A stretch of DNA of 64,000 bases from Desulfoglaeba alkanexedens ALDC (GCF_005377625.1 NZ_CP040098.1:2593279-2657278), one strand, 5' to 3'. Shown: positions 26,217-34,848, counted from the stretch's first letter. A program made the numbers and translations. The notes: generated by a model not told the origin, from the sequence alone.

Positions 26217-26330
26217 GGTTTCAACTCCCTCGAAAAAAGCTTATAAGATGAAGACCCGCGAATCAAAGGGAAAGAGGATATGTGGCGAACCCATGGATGG
26301 CCCGATGGTCACCGACTGGAGAAGGAGAAG

Positions 26331-26468
26331 ATGCGGATCCTGGCGTTTTTCAGGAAGTTCCTGGTCCTGGTGATGGTTGCTTTGTGCCTGGGCGGCTGCA
26401 ACACCATTTCGGGAATGGGAAAGGACATCGAATCCTTGGGCCGGACCATCAAACGGGCCGCCGACTGA
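26331..26468 (+). CDS. Entericidin-like small lipoprotein
   Basis: 45 residues from ATG 26331 with GGAGAAGGAG upstream. MRILAFFRKFLVLVMVALCL is the signal peptide and LGGC the lipobox; the mature peptide is CNTISGMGKDIESLGRTIKR plus three residues. This is the entericidin A/B pattern (NTxxGxGxDIxxxGxxI). Entericidins are tiny envelope lipoproteins, in E. coli an antidote/toxin pair linked to stationary-phase lysis. Only one member is present here. The gene is divergent from the SUKH-DUF1269 gene and convergent with iclR. Confidence 0.82.
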   Translation: MRILAFFRKFLVLVMVALCLGGCNTISGMGKDIESLGRTIKRAAD

Positions 26469-26551
26469 ACCGATTTTTGGCGGGAAGCAAACCGGTGGGA
26501 GCCACGGTGATGATCAGCTTCTCCATGGATGCGCCTATTCGCTCGATGTCC

Positions 26552-27352
26552 TTACGCCGGCTGAACCGTTACCTGTTGCTGCAGCAGATCGGAGATGGTC
26601 TTCGCGGTCTTCAGCAACGGACCGGAGAAGTTCTTGGCCAGCTGTTCCAGGTTGTACCGGGCCGTGGGAACGGCGATGTTGATCGCCGCCACCGGCCGGT
26701 TGTCCCGCATGATGGGAGCCGCGATGGAACGCAGTCCCACGGAAAGTTCTTCGTCGCTCACCGCGTAGCACTGCTTTCGCACCTTCTCCAGCTCTTCCAA
26801 GAATCCTTCCCGGGTGGTGATGGTGCGATGTGTGAGCTGTGAAAAGGTGATGCGGTCGAGAAGTTCGGAAAGCTCCTCTTCCGGCAGGTGCGCCAGGATG
26901 GCCTTTCCCATGGACGTACAGTGGAGCGGGAGCCGAGAACCGATGTGCAGCTCCGTCGGCATGATCTGTTCCGTCTTGAAGCGGGCCACGTAGAGGATTT
27001 CCGTCTGGTCGAGAACCGCCATGTTGACGGTTTCACCAAGGAAAGCCGATAGTTCCCTCAAGTGAGATTCACCGACCTGGCGGAGGTCCAGGTTGCAGAC
27101 AATCGCATAGCCGAGTCCCAAGGCCTTGGGCGTGAGTCGGTAGCGCTTCTTGTGGATGCGTTCCACGTAGCCGAGTTCGGTGAGCGTGTAGCAGAACCGG
27201 GACGTCGTGACCTTGTGAAAGCCCACCTCTTCGGACAGTTGGGTGAGGTTGAGGGGCTTGGAACTCCTCGCCAGCGCTTCCAGCACTTGCAGTCCACGGG
27301 CGAGGGACGTAATGAATGACCGAGGTTTGGCGGGGAGCTTGATTTGTCCCAT
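26552..27352 (-). CDS. IclR-family transcriptional regulator
   Basis: 266 residues from ATG 27352; the longer open frame upstream is not conserved. Winged HTH at residues about 15-75 (SLARGLQVLEALARSSKPLN, VGFHKVTTSRFCYTL), then the IclR effector domain (LHIGSRLPLHCTSMGKAILA, CYAVSDEELSVGLRSIAAPI). Such proteins bind DNA as dimers and respond to small carboxylates or aromatics. No catabolic operon lies next to it, so its targets are elsewhere or unknown. Confidence 0.92.
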   Translation of the reverse strand: MGQIKLPAKPRSFITSLARGLQVLEALARSSKPLNLTQLSEEVGFHKVTTSRFCYTLTELGYVERIHKKRYRLTPKALGLGYAIVCNLDLRQVGESHLRELSAFLGETVNMAVLDQTEILYVARFKTEQIMPTELHIGSRLPLHCTSMGKAILAHLPEEELSELLDRITFSQLTHRTITTREGFLEELEKVRKQCYAVSDEELSVGLRSIAAPIMRDNRPVAAINIAVPTARYNLEQLAKNFSGPLLKTAKTISDLLQQQVTVQPA

Positions 27353-27522
27353 AATGCCTCGCTTTCTTGTTAAAATAAATTGTTTATGTGATCTTCCGGC
27401 CGAAGCCGGCCCGTTGCCCGCCGGAGCCGGCACATTCCGTCCTGCGGAGTACTTTTCATGATGCGTTATCATCGTATTGCATTGTAGAATAAGAAAGTGT
27501 GGGGTCGGTGTCAAAGGGTTTG

Positions 27523-27667
27523 TAGCGTAGAAAATAATAGACCTAATATTTGATGCCAAATTCTATTTCCCCTCCCCTTGTGGGAGGGGAGTAAGGGGAG
27601 GGGGGAGAGGGGGATTTTCTGACCTTCGTCATCCTTTTTGCTTAAGGTCTCCACTTTAGAATGCTAC
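27523..27667. repeat. MITE-like dispersed repeat, copy 2
   Basis: 145 bp sharing both ends and the CCCTCCCCTTGTGGGAGGGG hairpin with the copy at 4707-4913, but about 60 bp shorter in the middle. The left tip is GTAGCGTAGAAAATAATAGA and the right tip GAATGCTAC. Confidence 0.65.
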
Positions 27668-27735
27668 CAAAGATTTGAACGAGTGCATGGTCTTCGGTAG
27701 ATCCGGGGCTCCTCGCGATGAGGTGCATGGGTCAC
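27664..27735 (-). pseudogene. RAYT fragment, frameshifted
   Basis: Aligned with the RAYT piece at 15590-15730, this stretch keeps CACCTCATCGCGAG (HLIA) and TCGTTCAAATC (SFKS) but the distance between them is one base longer, so the frame is broken. Only about 24 codons remain. Confidence 0.45.
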
Positions 27736-27738
27736 GGC

Positions 27739-27801
27739 CTCATGGGAATGGAAGCTGGAGCTTGGGAACAAGGTGGATGGTGGAGCTTCGGAACAAGGTG
27801 G
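27739..27801. repeat. REP-like repeat, shortened copy
   Basis: CCTCATGGGAATGGAAGCTG then GAGCTTGGGAACAAGGTGGA, the same family as 15799-15870 and 50644-50730 with an internal deletion. Confidence 0.55.
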
Positions 27802-27903
27802 AATTTCCAGAGAATTCCAGCATCTTACAATGAACACTCTATTTTGTGGAACTGTACTCAGCTGTAACATCGCGTCGCCTCTGTAAAACCGCTTTCGTCG
27901 CTT

Positions 27904-28509
27904 TCATGGAGCATCCACCGTCACCTTCTGAATCACGACCGGGGTCTTAGGTACGTTTTCGTGTCCCCCGACGGCCCGGGTTTCCACCTTCCGGATGGCG
28001 TCCACCACCTCCATGCCTTCAGTCACCTGCCCGAAGACCGCATAGCCATAGCCCGGAGGTGTCTTGTCCCGATGGTCGAGGAAGGGGTTGTCCACCACGT
28101 TGATGAAGAACTGGGACGTGGCGCTGTTGACCAGGTTGGTCCGGGCCATGGCGATGGTGCCCCGGAGGTTTTTCAGTTCCTTCGAAGCTTCGTTCTTGAT
28201 GGGCTGATGGGTCTTTTTGGGTTTCATGTCGGGGGTGAGTCCGCCGCCCTGGATCATGAAATCGTCGATCACTCGGTGGAAAACGGTCCCGTCGTAGAAG
28301 CCCTCCCGAACGTAACGGAGGAAATTGTCCACGGTTTGGGGGGCCTTGTCTTTCCAGAGTTCGATCTTGACGGTGCCCAGGCTGGTTTCCAGGGTCACGA
28401 CGGGGTTGGCGGTTTCGGTCATCTTCGGTTCTCCTTCTGCGAGTGAGGGGAGCGGCGTCGAAAGAAGAATCGCCGCCGGGATCAGCCACGAAAAAAGCAT
28501 CGCCATCAT
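27904..28509 (-). CDS. Secreted cyclophilin-type peptidyl-prolyl isomerase
   Basis: 201 residues from ATG 28509, chosen because AGGAGAGGA lies 6 bp upstream; a TTG at 28533 is the alternative. Residues 1-24 are a signal peptide (LFSWLIPAAILLSTPLPSLA). The cyclophilin core follows: FYDGTVFHRVIDDFMIQGGG (catalytic Arg), GTIAMART, SATSQFFINVVDN and FGQVTEGMEVVDAI. It speeds proline isomerisation of folding proteins in the periplasm. It follows the HTH/Zn-ribbon gene by 36 bp. Confidence 0.93.
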   Translation of the reverse strand: MMAMLFSWLIPAAILLSTPLPSLAEGEPKMTETANPVVTLETSLGTVKIELWKDKAPQTVDNFLRYVREGFYDGTVFHRVIDDFMIQGGGLTPDMKPKKTHQPIKNEASKELKNLRGTIAMARTNLVNSATSQFFINVVDNPFLDHRDKTPPGYGYAVFGQVTEGMEVVDAIRKVETRAVGGHENVPKTPVVIQKVTVDAP

Positions 28510-28545
28510 AAGAAGTCCTCTCCTGAAATGCAAACGGAAGCCCGG

Positions 28546-28827
28546 TCAGCGGATTTGGTACCGGGGTTCTTCCAGGTGGCCTTGCTTACAGCGCGGACAG
28601 CGCCCGGGGCGGGAGAGGCGCTTGCGATCCTTGAAGACGTAGCCGCACACGAGGCACCGAAAAGGGTGGATCACCAGCCTTTTTCCCTGGCCCGCGGCCG
28701 TCCGGGCCACGTGCGGCAAATGGGCGGCGACTTCCCTTTCCGAGAGGTGAAGGGCTTGCGAAAGTTCGCGGACCGTGCGCCCGCCTTCTTCCAGCAACGT
28801 GGCCATGCGTTGCCGTAGGGTTTCCAT
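28546..28827 (-). CDS. HTH plus zinc-ribbon predicted regulator (COG3357-like)
   Basis: 93 residues from ATG 28827; a TTG at 28872 would add 15 residues, but its first codons lie inside a small inverted-repeat element. The N-terminal half is a winged-helix-like HTH (RTVRELSQALHLSEREVAAH), the C-terminal half a zinc ribbon with CLVCGYVF and CPRCKQG knuckles. This is the plan of small predicted regulators that fuse an HTH with a Zn ribbon. It could bind DNA; the target is unknown. Confidence 0.75.
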   Translation of the reverse strand: METLRQRMATLLEEGGRTVRELSQALHLSEREVAAHLPHVARTAAGQGKRLVIHPFRCLVCGYVFKDRKRLSRPGRCPRCKQGHLEEPRYQIR

Positions 28828-28859
28828 GAAGGTGCCCCGAAGTTCCTTCAACGTGCCAA

Positions 28860-29002
28860 GGAGCCTGTCCAAAAAAGATAGGCCGGCGGTCCGGATCCCA
28901 TGCTGGAGCGGCCTTGGCCGCGATCGGGGTCGCCTGCCTGCCGGCAGGCAGGCAGGCCGGCTTCCACAAAAGGGCGCTGAAACCTATTCCCGGACAGGCT
29001 CC
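28860..29002. repeat. 143-bp element with inverted tips between two genes
   Basis: GGAGCCTGTCC at 28860-28870 and its complement at 28992-29002 form perfect 11-bp inverted tips. The inside contains a REP-like core (GGAGCGGCCTTGGCCGCGAT) and a palindrome (GCCTGCCTGCCGGCAGGCAGGC). The right tip lies inside the last codons of the metallopeptidase gene, so the element supplies that protein's end (PREPVRE). Confidence 0.65.
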
Positions 29003-29769
29003 CGGGGTTTCCAATTGGCCCAAGCGGGGACGGCGTGAACGGCGTCCCTCAACGCGGCGTCCTTTTCCCGGGCCTCGGGTTCCAAGCGGCTCAATAGATC
29101 CCAAAAGTCTTGGGAATGGTTCATATGCACCGTGTGGCAGAGTTCGTGGACGACAACGGTGCGAACCAAGGGGGGCTCCAAAAAAAGCAGCTTCCAGCTC
29201 AAGCTGATGGTGCCGCCGGCCGAACAGCTTCCCCACCGACTCTTTTGGCCTCGGATCTGGACCTTTCGATAGCTCAGCCCCGTTTCCCGGCTGAGCCGTT
29301 GGAGCAGGGGAGGGAGGCAGTGGCGGCCGAGACGTTTGAGCCATTCTTGGAGCAGCGTCAAGCAAGCGGCTCGGTCCGTTACGGCGCCGCGGAGCGTCAC
29401 GGTCGCCTTATGGAAAGACGGAATGAGTTCCACTGCCGGACCGTTCTGCCGAACCGTGCTGACGGTGACGGTCTTACCGATGGCCGGAAGCTGGATTTGC
29501 TTGGGAAGTTCGGGCGGCTCAGACGGCGAAAGTCCTTGGGCTTCCAGACTTCGCCAAGCCTGTTCGATCCACGTCCTCTTTTCTTCGAGGATCTCCGGAA
29601 TCAACCGGCGGTCGAACCCGCGAGGTATCACCACTTCCAATCCTTCGTGGGGCCGGACCTTGAGGATGACGCGCTTGGCCCGGGCGTTTTCACGAAGGCG
29701 ATAGTGCGATGTCTGAGGGGGCTTTTTCATACGATGGGCCTGAACCGTAGGGGTCCAATGGACGTTCAT
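28984..29769 (-). CDS. YgjP-like (DUF45) zinc metallopeptidase
   Basis: 261 residues. The C-terminal third has the zinc site VVVHELCHTVHMNHSQDFW (HExxH plus a downstream His), and before it the family signatures SYRKVQIRGQKSRWGSCS and GTISLSWKLLFLEPPLV. The N-terminal half (RVILKVRPHEGLEVVIPRGF) is typical of the YgjP/DUF45 group. Substrates of this family are unknown. The last residues come from a small inverted-repeat element, so the original stop was probably different. A start at 29730 (MKKPPQTS) is a reasonable alternative. Confidence 0.85.
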   Translation of the reverse strand: MNVHWTPTVQAHRMKKPPQTSHYRLRENARAKRVILKVRPHEGLEVVIPRGFDRRLIPEILEEKRTWIEQAWRSLEAQGLSPSEPPELPKQIQLPAIGKTVTVSTVRQNGPAVELIPSFHKATVTLRGAVTDRAACLTLLQEWLKRLGRHCLPPLLQRLSRETGLSYRKVQIRGQKSRWGSCSAGGTISLSWKLLFLEPPLVRTVVVHELCHTVHMNHSQDFWDLLSRLEPEAREKDAALRDAVHAVPAWANWKPREPVRE

Positions 29770-29989
29770 CGGAAGCCGTCGGCGTTCGGATCGGCGCCGT
29801 CATGCGCCTTGCCCCGATCACCTTTACCTGATAGTCTCGCGTAGACGCATGCCCGATAATATAGCCGATGGAGCCTTACGGAGTCACGTGTTTTGCACCC
29901 GTGCCGTTCGAAACCGGGTGTCGCCGGAACTGCGGGGCCCTTGGGCCGGTTCCGGTATCGTTTTTCAAATGGAGGAACAACAGGCCGAA

Positions 29990-31786
29990 ATGCCAAGTAT
30001 TCGAAACTTCAGCATCATCGCCCACATCGATCATGGAAAATCCACCCTCGCGGACCGTCTGATCCAGCATGCCGGGCTGGTGGACGAACGACAGTTTCAC
30101 GACCAAATGCTGGATACCATGGATATCGAACGTGAACGCGGGATCACCATAAAGAGCAACACCATAACGCTCCCGTATACCGGCCGGAACGGGGAAACGT
30201 ACGCCCTGAACCTGATCGACACACCCGGCCACGTGGATTTTTCCTACGAGGTGTCCCGGGCGCTGGCGTCCTGCGAAGGGGTGCTGCTCCTGGTGGACGC
30301 CTCCCAGGGTGTGGAAGCCCAGACCATCGCCAATCTCTACGCGGCCATGGAACACGACTTGGTGGTCATCCCCGTCATCAACAAGATCGATCTTCCCTCG
30401 GCGGACGTGGACCGGGTGAAGGAAGAAATCGAAAACGAACTGGCCCTGGATTCGGAACAGGTGATCCTGTGCTCCGCCAAGGAAGGGATCGGCATTGAAG
30501 ACGTCCTCGAGGCTATCGTGGAACGCATTCCGCCGCCGAAGGGCAGCCCGTCAGAACCGCTGGCCGCCCTGGTTTTCGACGCTCATTACGACCCGTTCCG
30601 GGGTGCCGTCGTGGCCTGCCGAGTGGTCGACGGCGTGGTGCGTCCGGGCGATCTCATCAGGTTCCTGTCGAACGGCGCCGTCCACAAAGTGGAAGAAGTG
30701 GGGATCTTCGGCTTGAAACGCGAAAGCCGCAAATCGCTCAGCGCGGGCGAAGTCGGCTACATCATTGCGGGCATCAAGACGGTGAGCGACGTCAACATCG
30801 GTGACACCATCACCCTGGACCGGATGCCGGTTGAGAAGCCGCTTCCCGGTTTCCGCGAGGTCAAACCGGTCGTCTTTTCGTCCATCTACCCGGTTTCTTC
30901 CGACGACTACCCGTCGCTGGCCGACGCTCTGGAAAAGTACAAGCTGAACGACGCCGCTCTGGTCTACCAGAAGGATTCCTCGGCCGCTCTGGGCCAGGGG
31001 TTCCGCTGCGGTTTTCTGGGGCTCCTGCACCTTGAAATCGTTCAGGAACGGCTGGAACGGGAGTACGACCAGTCCATCATCATGACGGTCCCCAGCGTTC
31101 AATACCGATTCAAACTGGATACCGCTGAGACCGTAATCGTCGAAAATCCGCAGTATTATCCGGATCCCACCCGCATCGTGTCGGCGGAGGAGCCCTTCAT
31201 CCGGGCGAGCATCCTCTGCCCGGACCGCTACATGGGAGCCGTCATGAAGCTGTGCAGCGAGAGGCGGGGCGAAAACCCCCGGTTCAGCGTCCCGACTCCC
31301 GGCCGCGTCGAAATCGTGTTTGACATGCCGCTCGCGGAAGTGATCTTCGATTTCTACGACCGGCTCAAGACAGTCACCCAGGGTTATGGTTCCTTCGATT
31401 ACGAAATCATCGAATATCGGGAAAGCAACCTGGCCAAGCTGGATATCCTCGTCAACGGCGAAAAAGTGGACGCGCTTTCGCTCATCGTCCACCGGGACCG
31501 TGCTCGGGAGTGGGCCGTTCAGGTCTGCGAACGCCTGAAGGAAGAAATCCCCCGACACCAGTTCAAGATCGCCATCCAGGGAGCCATCGGCGGGAAGATC
31601 ATCGCCCGTTCCACCATCTCGGCCTTCCGCAAAGACGTCACCGCCAAGTGCTACGGGGGCGACATCACTCGAAAGCGCAAGCTTCTTGAAAAACAAAAGA
31701 AGGGCAAAAAGCGTATGAAGATGGTGGGGGCCGTCTCCATTCCTCAGAGTGCGTTCGTGGCGGTGCTGAAAGCCGAAAAGGCATAG
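29990..31786 (+). CDS. lepA: Elongation factor 4 (LepA), ribosomal back-translocase
   Basis: 598 residues from ATG 29990 (MPSIRNFSIIAHIDHGKST), the standard LepA length; the longer upstream frame is unconserved, and GGAGG lies about 15 bp before this ATG. GTPase motifs: AHIDHGKST, RERGITIKS, DTPGHVDF, NKIDLP. The C-terminus has the LepA-specific domain (YGGDITRKRKLLEKQKKGKK). It binds stalled ribosomes in the cytoplasm. hemW follows after 13 bp, a very common pairing. Confidence 0.97.
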   Translation: MPSIRNFSIIAHIDHGKSTLADRLIQHAGLVDERQFHDQMLDTMDIERERGITIKSNTITLPYTGRNGETYALNLIDTPGHVDFSYEVSRALASCEGVLLLVDASQGVEAQTIANLYAAMEHDLVVIPVINKIDLPSADVDRVKEEIENELALDSEQVILCSAKEGIGIEDVLEAIVERIPPPKGSPSEPLAALVFDAHYDPFRGAVVACRVVDGVVRPGDLIRFLSNGAVHKVEEVGIFGLKRESRKSLSAGEVGYIIAGIKTVSDVNIGDTITLDRMPVEKPLPGFREVKPVVFSSIYPVSSDDYPSLADALEKYKLNDAALVYQKDSSAALGQGFRCGFLGLLHLEIVQERLEREYDQSIIMTVPSVQYRFKLDTAETVIVENPQYYPDPTRIVSAEEPFIRASILCPDRYMGAVMKLCSERRGENPRFSVPTPGRVEIVFDMPLAEVIFDFYDRLKTVTQGYGSFDYEIIEYRESNLAKLDILVNGEKVDALSLIVHRDRAREWAVQVCERLKEEIPRHQFKIAIQGAIGGKIIARSTISAFRKDVTAKCYGGDITRKRKLLEKQKKGKKRMKMVGAVSIPQSAFVAVLKAEKA

Positions 31787-31799
31787 GGACGCCGCCCGC

Positions 31800-32918
31800 A
31801 TGATCCAAGAACCCGCCGGCCTCTACGTTCATGTCCCGTTTTGCCGCACCAAGTGCCGCTATTGCGACTTCTATTCCGAAACGGACCTTGACGCGGTCTC
31901 GCCGTGGTTCTCGGCCGCTTTGGCTGAAGCCGACCTGTACCGGGAGATCTGCGGCGCGTTCGATACGCTCTACCTGGGCGGAGGCACCCCAAGCCTCCTT
32001 CCGGCTCGCCTGGTGGAATCCCTGCTGCGAGGCCTGAGAGGGTGTTTTTCCTTCGGTCCCGGGACCGAAATCACGCTGGAAGCCAACCCGGACGACGTCA
32101 CGGCGGAAAAGCTCCGGGCGTGGCGGGCGGCGGGGGTGAACCGCTTGAGCCTGGGGGTGCAGTCCTTCGACGACAAGGAGCTGCGATTTCTCGGGCGGCG
32201 GCATGGAGCCCGCTGCGCCATGGAGGCCCTGGATCTCGCGCGCAAGGCCGGTTTTTCCAACGTGGGAATCGACCTCATCTGGGGGCTCCCCGGGCAGTCC
32301 CTTTCCCAGTGGATGACGACCCTCGAAGAGGCGCTCGCCTTCTCCCCGGAACACCTTTCCTGCTATGAACTCACCGTGGAAGAAGGCACCCGGCTGCACG
32401 AAGCCGTAACAACGGGTGCGGTGGTCCTCCCTGCGGAAGCGGACTTGGCCGAACGTTTTCTGGCCACGTCGGAACGGCTCACCGTCTTCGGCTACGACCA
32501 CTACGAAGTTTCCAACTTCGCTCGAACCCGCAGGCATCGTTCCCGCCACAACCAGAAATACTGGCGCCATGTGCCCTACCTCGGACTCGGCCCATCGGCC
32601 CATTCCTTCATGGAGGGTCGCCGGTGGTGGAATGTGCGCTCTCTTCATGATTACATCCGCCGCCTGCAGTGGAACATCAGCCCCGTGGCCGGCGACGAGC
32701 GGCTCACCGGCGACCAACTTCGCCTGGAAACCCTCTATCTGGGCTTCCGAACAAGCGACGGGATCACCCGTCGGGAACTGGGCGAGGGGCCCGAGGTGGA
32801 AAGCGCGCTCGAGGCACTCCGTCGATCTGGAAACCTGGAAGTGGTCGGTGACCGCGTGCGGGCCACCCTCACCGGTTGGCTCATGGCCGACCGGCTGCCC
32901 TCCTTTTTCGACCCTTGA
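31800..32918 (+). CDS. hemW: HemW-type radical SAM heme chaperone
   Basis: 372 residues. HVPFCRTKCRYCDFY at residues 10-24 is the radical SAM cluster motif with the aromatic residue typical of HemW; LYLGGGTPSLL, NRLSLGVQSFDD, GIDLIWGLPGQ and YEVSNFAR follow. It lacks the N-terminal extension of true HemN coproporphyrinogen dehydrogenase, so the heme chaperone HemW is the better call. It lies downstream of lepA and is probably cotranscribed. Confidence 0.93.
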   Translation: MIQEPAGLYVHVPFCRTKCRYCDFYSETDLDAVSPWFSAALAEADLYREICGAFDTLYLGGGTPSLLPARLVESLLRGLRGCFSFGPGTEITLEANPDDVTAEKLRAWRAAGVNRLSLGVQSFDDKELRFLGRRHGARCAMEALDLARKAGFSNVGIDLIWGLPGQSLSQWMTTLEEALAFSPEHLSCYELTVEEGTRLHEAVTTGAVVLPAEADLAERFLATSERLTVFGYDHYEVSNFARTRRHRSRHNQKYWRHVPYLGLGPSAHSFMEGRRWWNVRSLHDYIRRLQWNISPVAGDERLTGDQLRLETLYLGFRTSDGITRRELGEGPEVESALEALRRSGNLEVVGDRVRATLTGWLMADRLPSFFDP

Positions 32919-32940
32919 ACCCTCAGCCCGCCGCCGGGAA

Positions 32941-32954
32941 GCGAGGTTTCTCGC
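32941..32954. terminator. Small hairpin between convergent hemW and NUDIX genes
   Basis: GCGAG-GTTT-CTCGC forms a 5-bp stem in the 40-bp gap between the two stops. No U-run is present, so the role is uncertain. Confidence 0.25.
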
Positions 32955-32958
32955 GCAG

Positions 32959-33519
32959 TTAGGGAGCCGTCCCCGGAAGACCGTATTCCAGGAAAAAACG
33001 GCAAAATGCGGCGACCATGATCGAGTGGGAAATGGCCCCGGTCCGCAACATGCGAGGCACTTCCACCAAGGGGATTCGGACCACTTCGATGTCTTCCGTG
33101 TCGTCGGGTTGCGGCGGGCCGTCCAGGACGACGTTGTTTGCAAGGAACGTGGCGCATTCGTTGTTCTGGATGGCCGGATTCGGGTGCGTGGTGCCCAGGA
33201 ACGTCCACTCGTTGCTTCGGTATCCGGTTTCTTCCATGAGTTCCCGGATCGCCGCCTGTTGCAGGCTGTCGCCTTCTTCCACGACGCCTCCGGGAATTTC
33301 CAGGGTGATGCTGCGGATCCCGTGGCGGTACTGGCGGATCATGACCACCTCACCTTCAGGCGTGAGCGGGATCACGTTCACCCAAGGCGGGAATTCGATG
33401 ACCCAGAAATCGTGGACACAACCGGTCCGCGGGGACCGTACCTTGTCGCTTCGCACATTGAAAATGCCGAAGGATCGACGGGTATCGCCGGAAAGCAGCG
33501 GCCAAGGTTGAATCGCCAT
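32959..33519 (-). CDS. NUDIX hydrolase (ADP-ribose pyrophosphatase-like)
   Basis: 186 residues from ATG 33519, which has GGAAGGAG 5 bp upstream. The Nudix box begins GGVVEEGDSLQQAA and ends RELMEETGY (about residues 75-97). The preceding VIRQYRHGIRSITLEIPGG matches the ADP-ribose pyrophosphatase branch. It should hydrolyse a nucleoside diphosphate linked to another group, with ADP-ribose the most likely substrate. It is convergent with hemW. Confidence 0.9.
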   Translation of the reverse strand: MAIQPWPLLSGDTRRSFGIFNVRSDKVRSPRTGCVHDFWVIEFPPWVNVIPLTPEGEVVMIRQYRHGIRSITLEIPGGVVEEGDSLQQAAIRELMEETGYRSNEWTFLGTTHPNPAIQNNECATFLANNVVLDGPPQPDDTEDIEVVRIPLVEVPRMLRTGAISHSIMVAAFCRFFLEYGLPGTAP

Positions 33520-33885
33520 GACGGACGGCTCCTTCCTTTCTTTGGAATGCATGCACCACACATTTTTACCATACCGGCCCGGAAGCTGGAAGCACGCCTT
33601 TAAAGATGTGCACCCGATGCGGATCGGGTGGGCCGCGCCGCGGCGCATCAGCGATTCCCGTGGCGCCTGTAAAGCTTGAAAACCGGGCCTCTAAGGATTT
33701 CGTTTTCCCAAACCCGAAGGTTCTCCTTTCAGGCCCGCTCTTCCCCCAAAGACGATCCGCTCCGGGAATTGCTGCTCACGGGCAGAGACATGCAGAGTCT
33801 ACACTGGAGTAGACCCGAATGTGAAAAAGAGTTGCTATGAAAAGAACGGCCTTGCTACTATCTCGGCGTTACATGGAGGCTCTAC
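33520..33885. promoter_or_regulatory. Region upstream of the cas operon with palindrome and promoter
   Basis: A perfect 6-bp-arm palindrome GTCTAC-ACTGGA-GTAGAC is at 33797-33814. About 17 bp downstream are TTGCTA (33832-33837) and TACTAT (33856-33861), separated by 18 bp, which could be -35 and -10 boxes. GGAGG at 33875-33879 is the ribosome-binding site of the WYL gene. The palindrome is a candidate operator for the WYL regulator. The rest up to 33519 has no recognised gene. Confidence 0.45.
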
Positions 33886-34848
33886 ATGGCTATTTCCTAT
33901 CAGCGTCGTCTACAACGATTGCTTGAAATCCTTGTAGAGGTCAAGAGTCAACCCGGTCAGCCATTGAGAGGGCTGATCGACAAATTGGGTATCAGCAAGG
34001 CCCAGTTTTATAAAGATCGAAAGATCCTCGCCGAACTCGGCTTTTCCTTTCATTATGACCGATGCGCCGGGCGTTTCGTCGTCGATGGAGACGCCTTTCT
34101 GCCGGTAGAAGATTTGAGCGTGAGCGAACGGATTCTGCTGGTGCTCGCCGTGCGGCAATTGTCTTCCTCGGGAGATTTCTATATCGGCTATCACGCCTTG
34201 AAGGCCGCGAAGAAACTGATCGCCGGGTTGGATGGGGACAGCGCCCGCTTTGCCTCGGCGGTCTTCGACGACCTGGTGCTCAGAGAAGGCTTCGGCTGCC
34301 GACCGGACATCGTGGAGCGCCTTCAGGAAGCCGTTGCGCAGCGCCGACGGATCCGGATCGATTACCTTAAGCCCGGCGCGTTCAAGCCGGCTTGCTACGA
34401 ACTGGACCCCTATTCCTTTTTCTTTCGGCGCCGAGCCCTGTACGTGGAAGGCCATTGTCCCACTCGCAAGGCGCTGCGCACGTTCCGGGTCAATCGCATC
34501 CAGCGCGTCGCCTCAACCGGCATCTTTTTTCAACCAAGGGAAGACTACGATTTCGGGCGCCGCTCTCGAAGCGCCTTTTCCGTTTTCACCTCGGAAAACA
34601 CGCAAGCCGTTCGGGTGCGGTTCAGCTCCAGGGCGCGCCCCTATATCGAAGAAATCTTGTGGCATCCGTCTCAGCAACTGCAAGCCGGCAAGGACGATTC
34701 CCTGATCTTCACCGCGGACGTGGCTAACCCCCGCGAAGTGCTCTGGTGGGCCATGAGCTGGGGAGGGGACGCAGAGATTCTCGAGCCGGACTGGCTACGC
34801 AGGGAAGCGGCCCGGGAAAGCCGGAAAATGGCCGAGCTCTACCGTTGA
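33886..34848 (+). CDS. WYL-domain regulator of the CRISPR-Cas operon
   Basis: 320 residues. The N-terminus is an HTH/DeoR-like winged helix (LQRLLEILVEVKSQPGQPLR, GISKAQFYKDRKILAELGFS). The WYL domain (about residues 145-230) has RRIRIDYLKPGAFKPACYEL and RALYVEGHCPTRKALRTFRV; the final WCX-like part follows (TAVRVRF-type strands). WYL proteins bind nucleic acid ligands and often control CRISPR and other defence loci. It is the first gene of the operon, 23 bp ahead of the large-subunit gene, and a palindrome sits just upstream, so autoregulation is likely. Confidence 0.88.
   Translation: MAISYQRRLQRLLEILVEVKSQPGQPLRGLIDKLGISKAQFYKDRKILAELGFSFHYDRCAGRFVVDGDAFLPVEDLSVSERILLVLAVRQLSSSGDFYIGYHALKAAKKLIAGLDGDSARFASAVFDDLVLREGFGCRPDIVERLQEAVAQRRRIRIDYLKPGAFKPACYELDPYSFFFRRRALYVEGHCPTRKALRTFRVNRIQRVASTGIFFQPREDYDFGRRSRSAFSVFTSENTQAVRVRFSSRARPYIEEILWHPSQQLQAGKDDSLIFTADVANPREVLWWAMSWGGDAEILEPDWLRREAARESRKMAELYR

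Larger units (their letters stand above)
27353..27903. other. Gap of dispersed repeats upstream of iclR-type gene
   Basis: The first 120 bp should contain the promoter of the IclR regulator (an AT-rich run TTGTTAAAATAAATTG is at 27366-27381). MITE-like copy 2 follows at 27523-27667, then a frameshifted RAYT piece (27664-27735) and REP-like sequence to about 27801. No gene. Confidence 0.55.

Noticed and set aside
30551-31801. Minus-strand frame of 416 codons
   Set aside because: It is opposite lepA, whose sense product is unmistakable.
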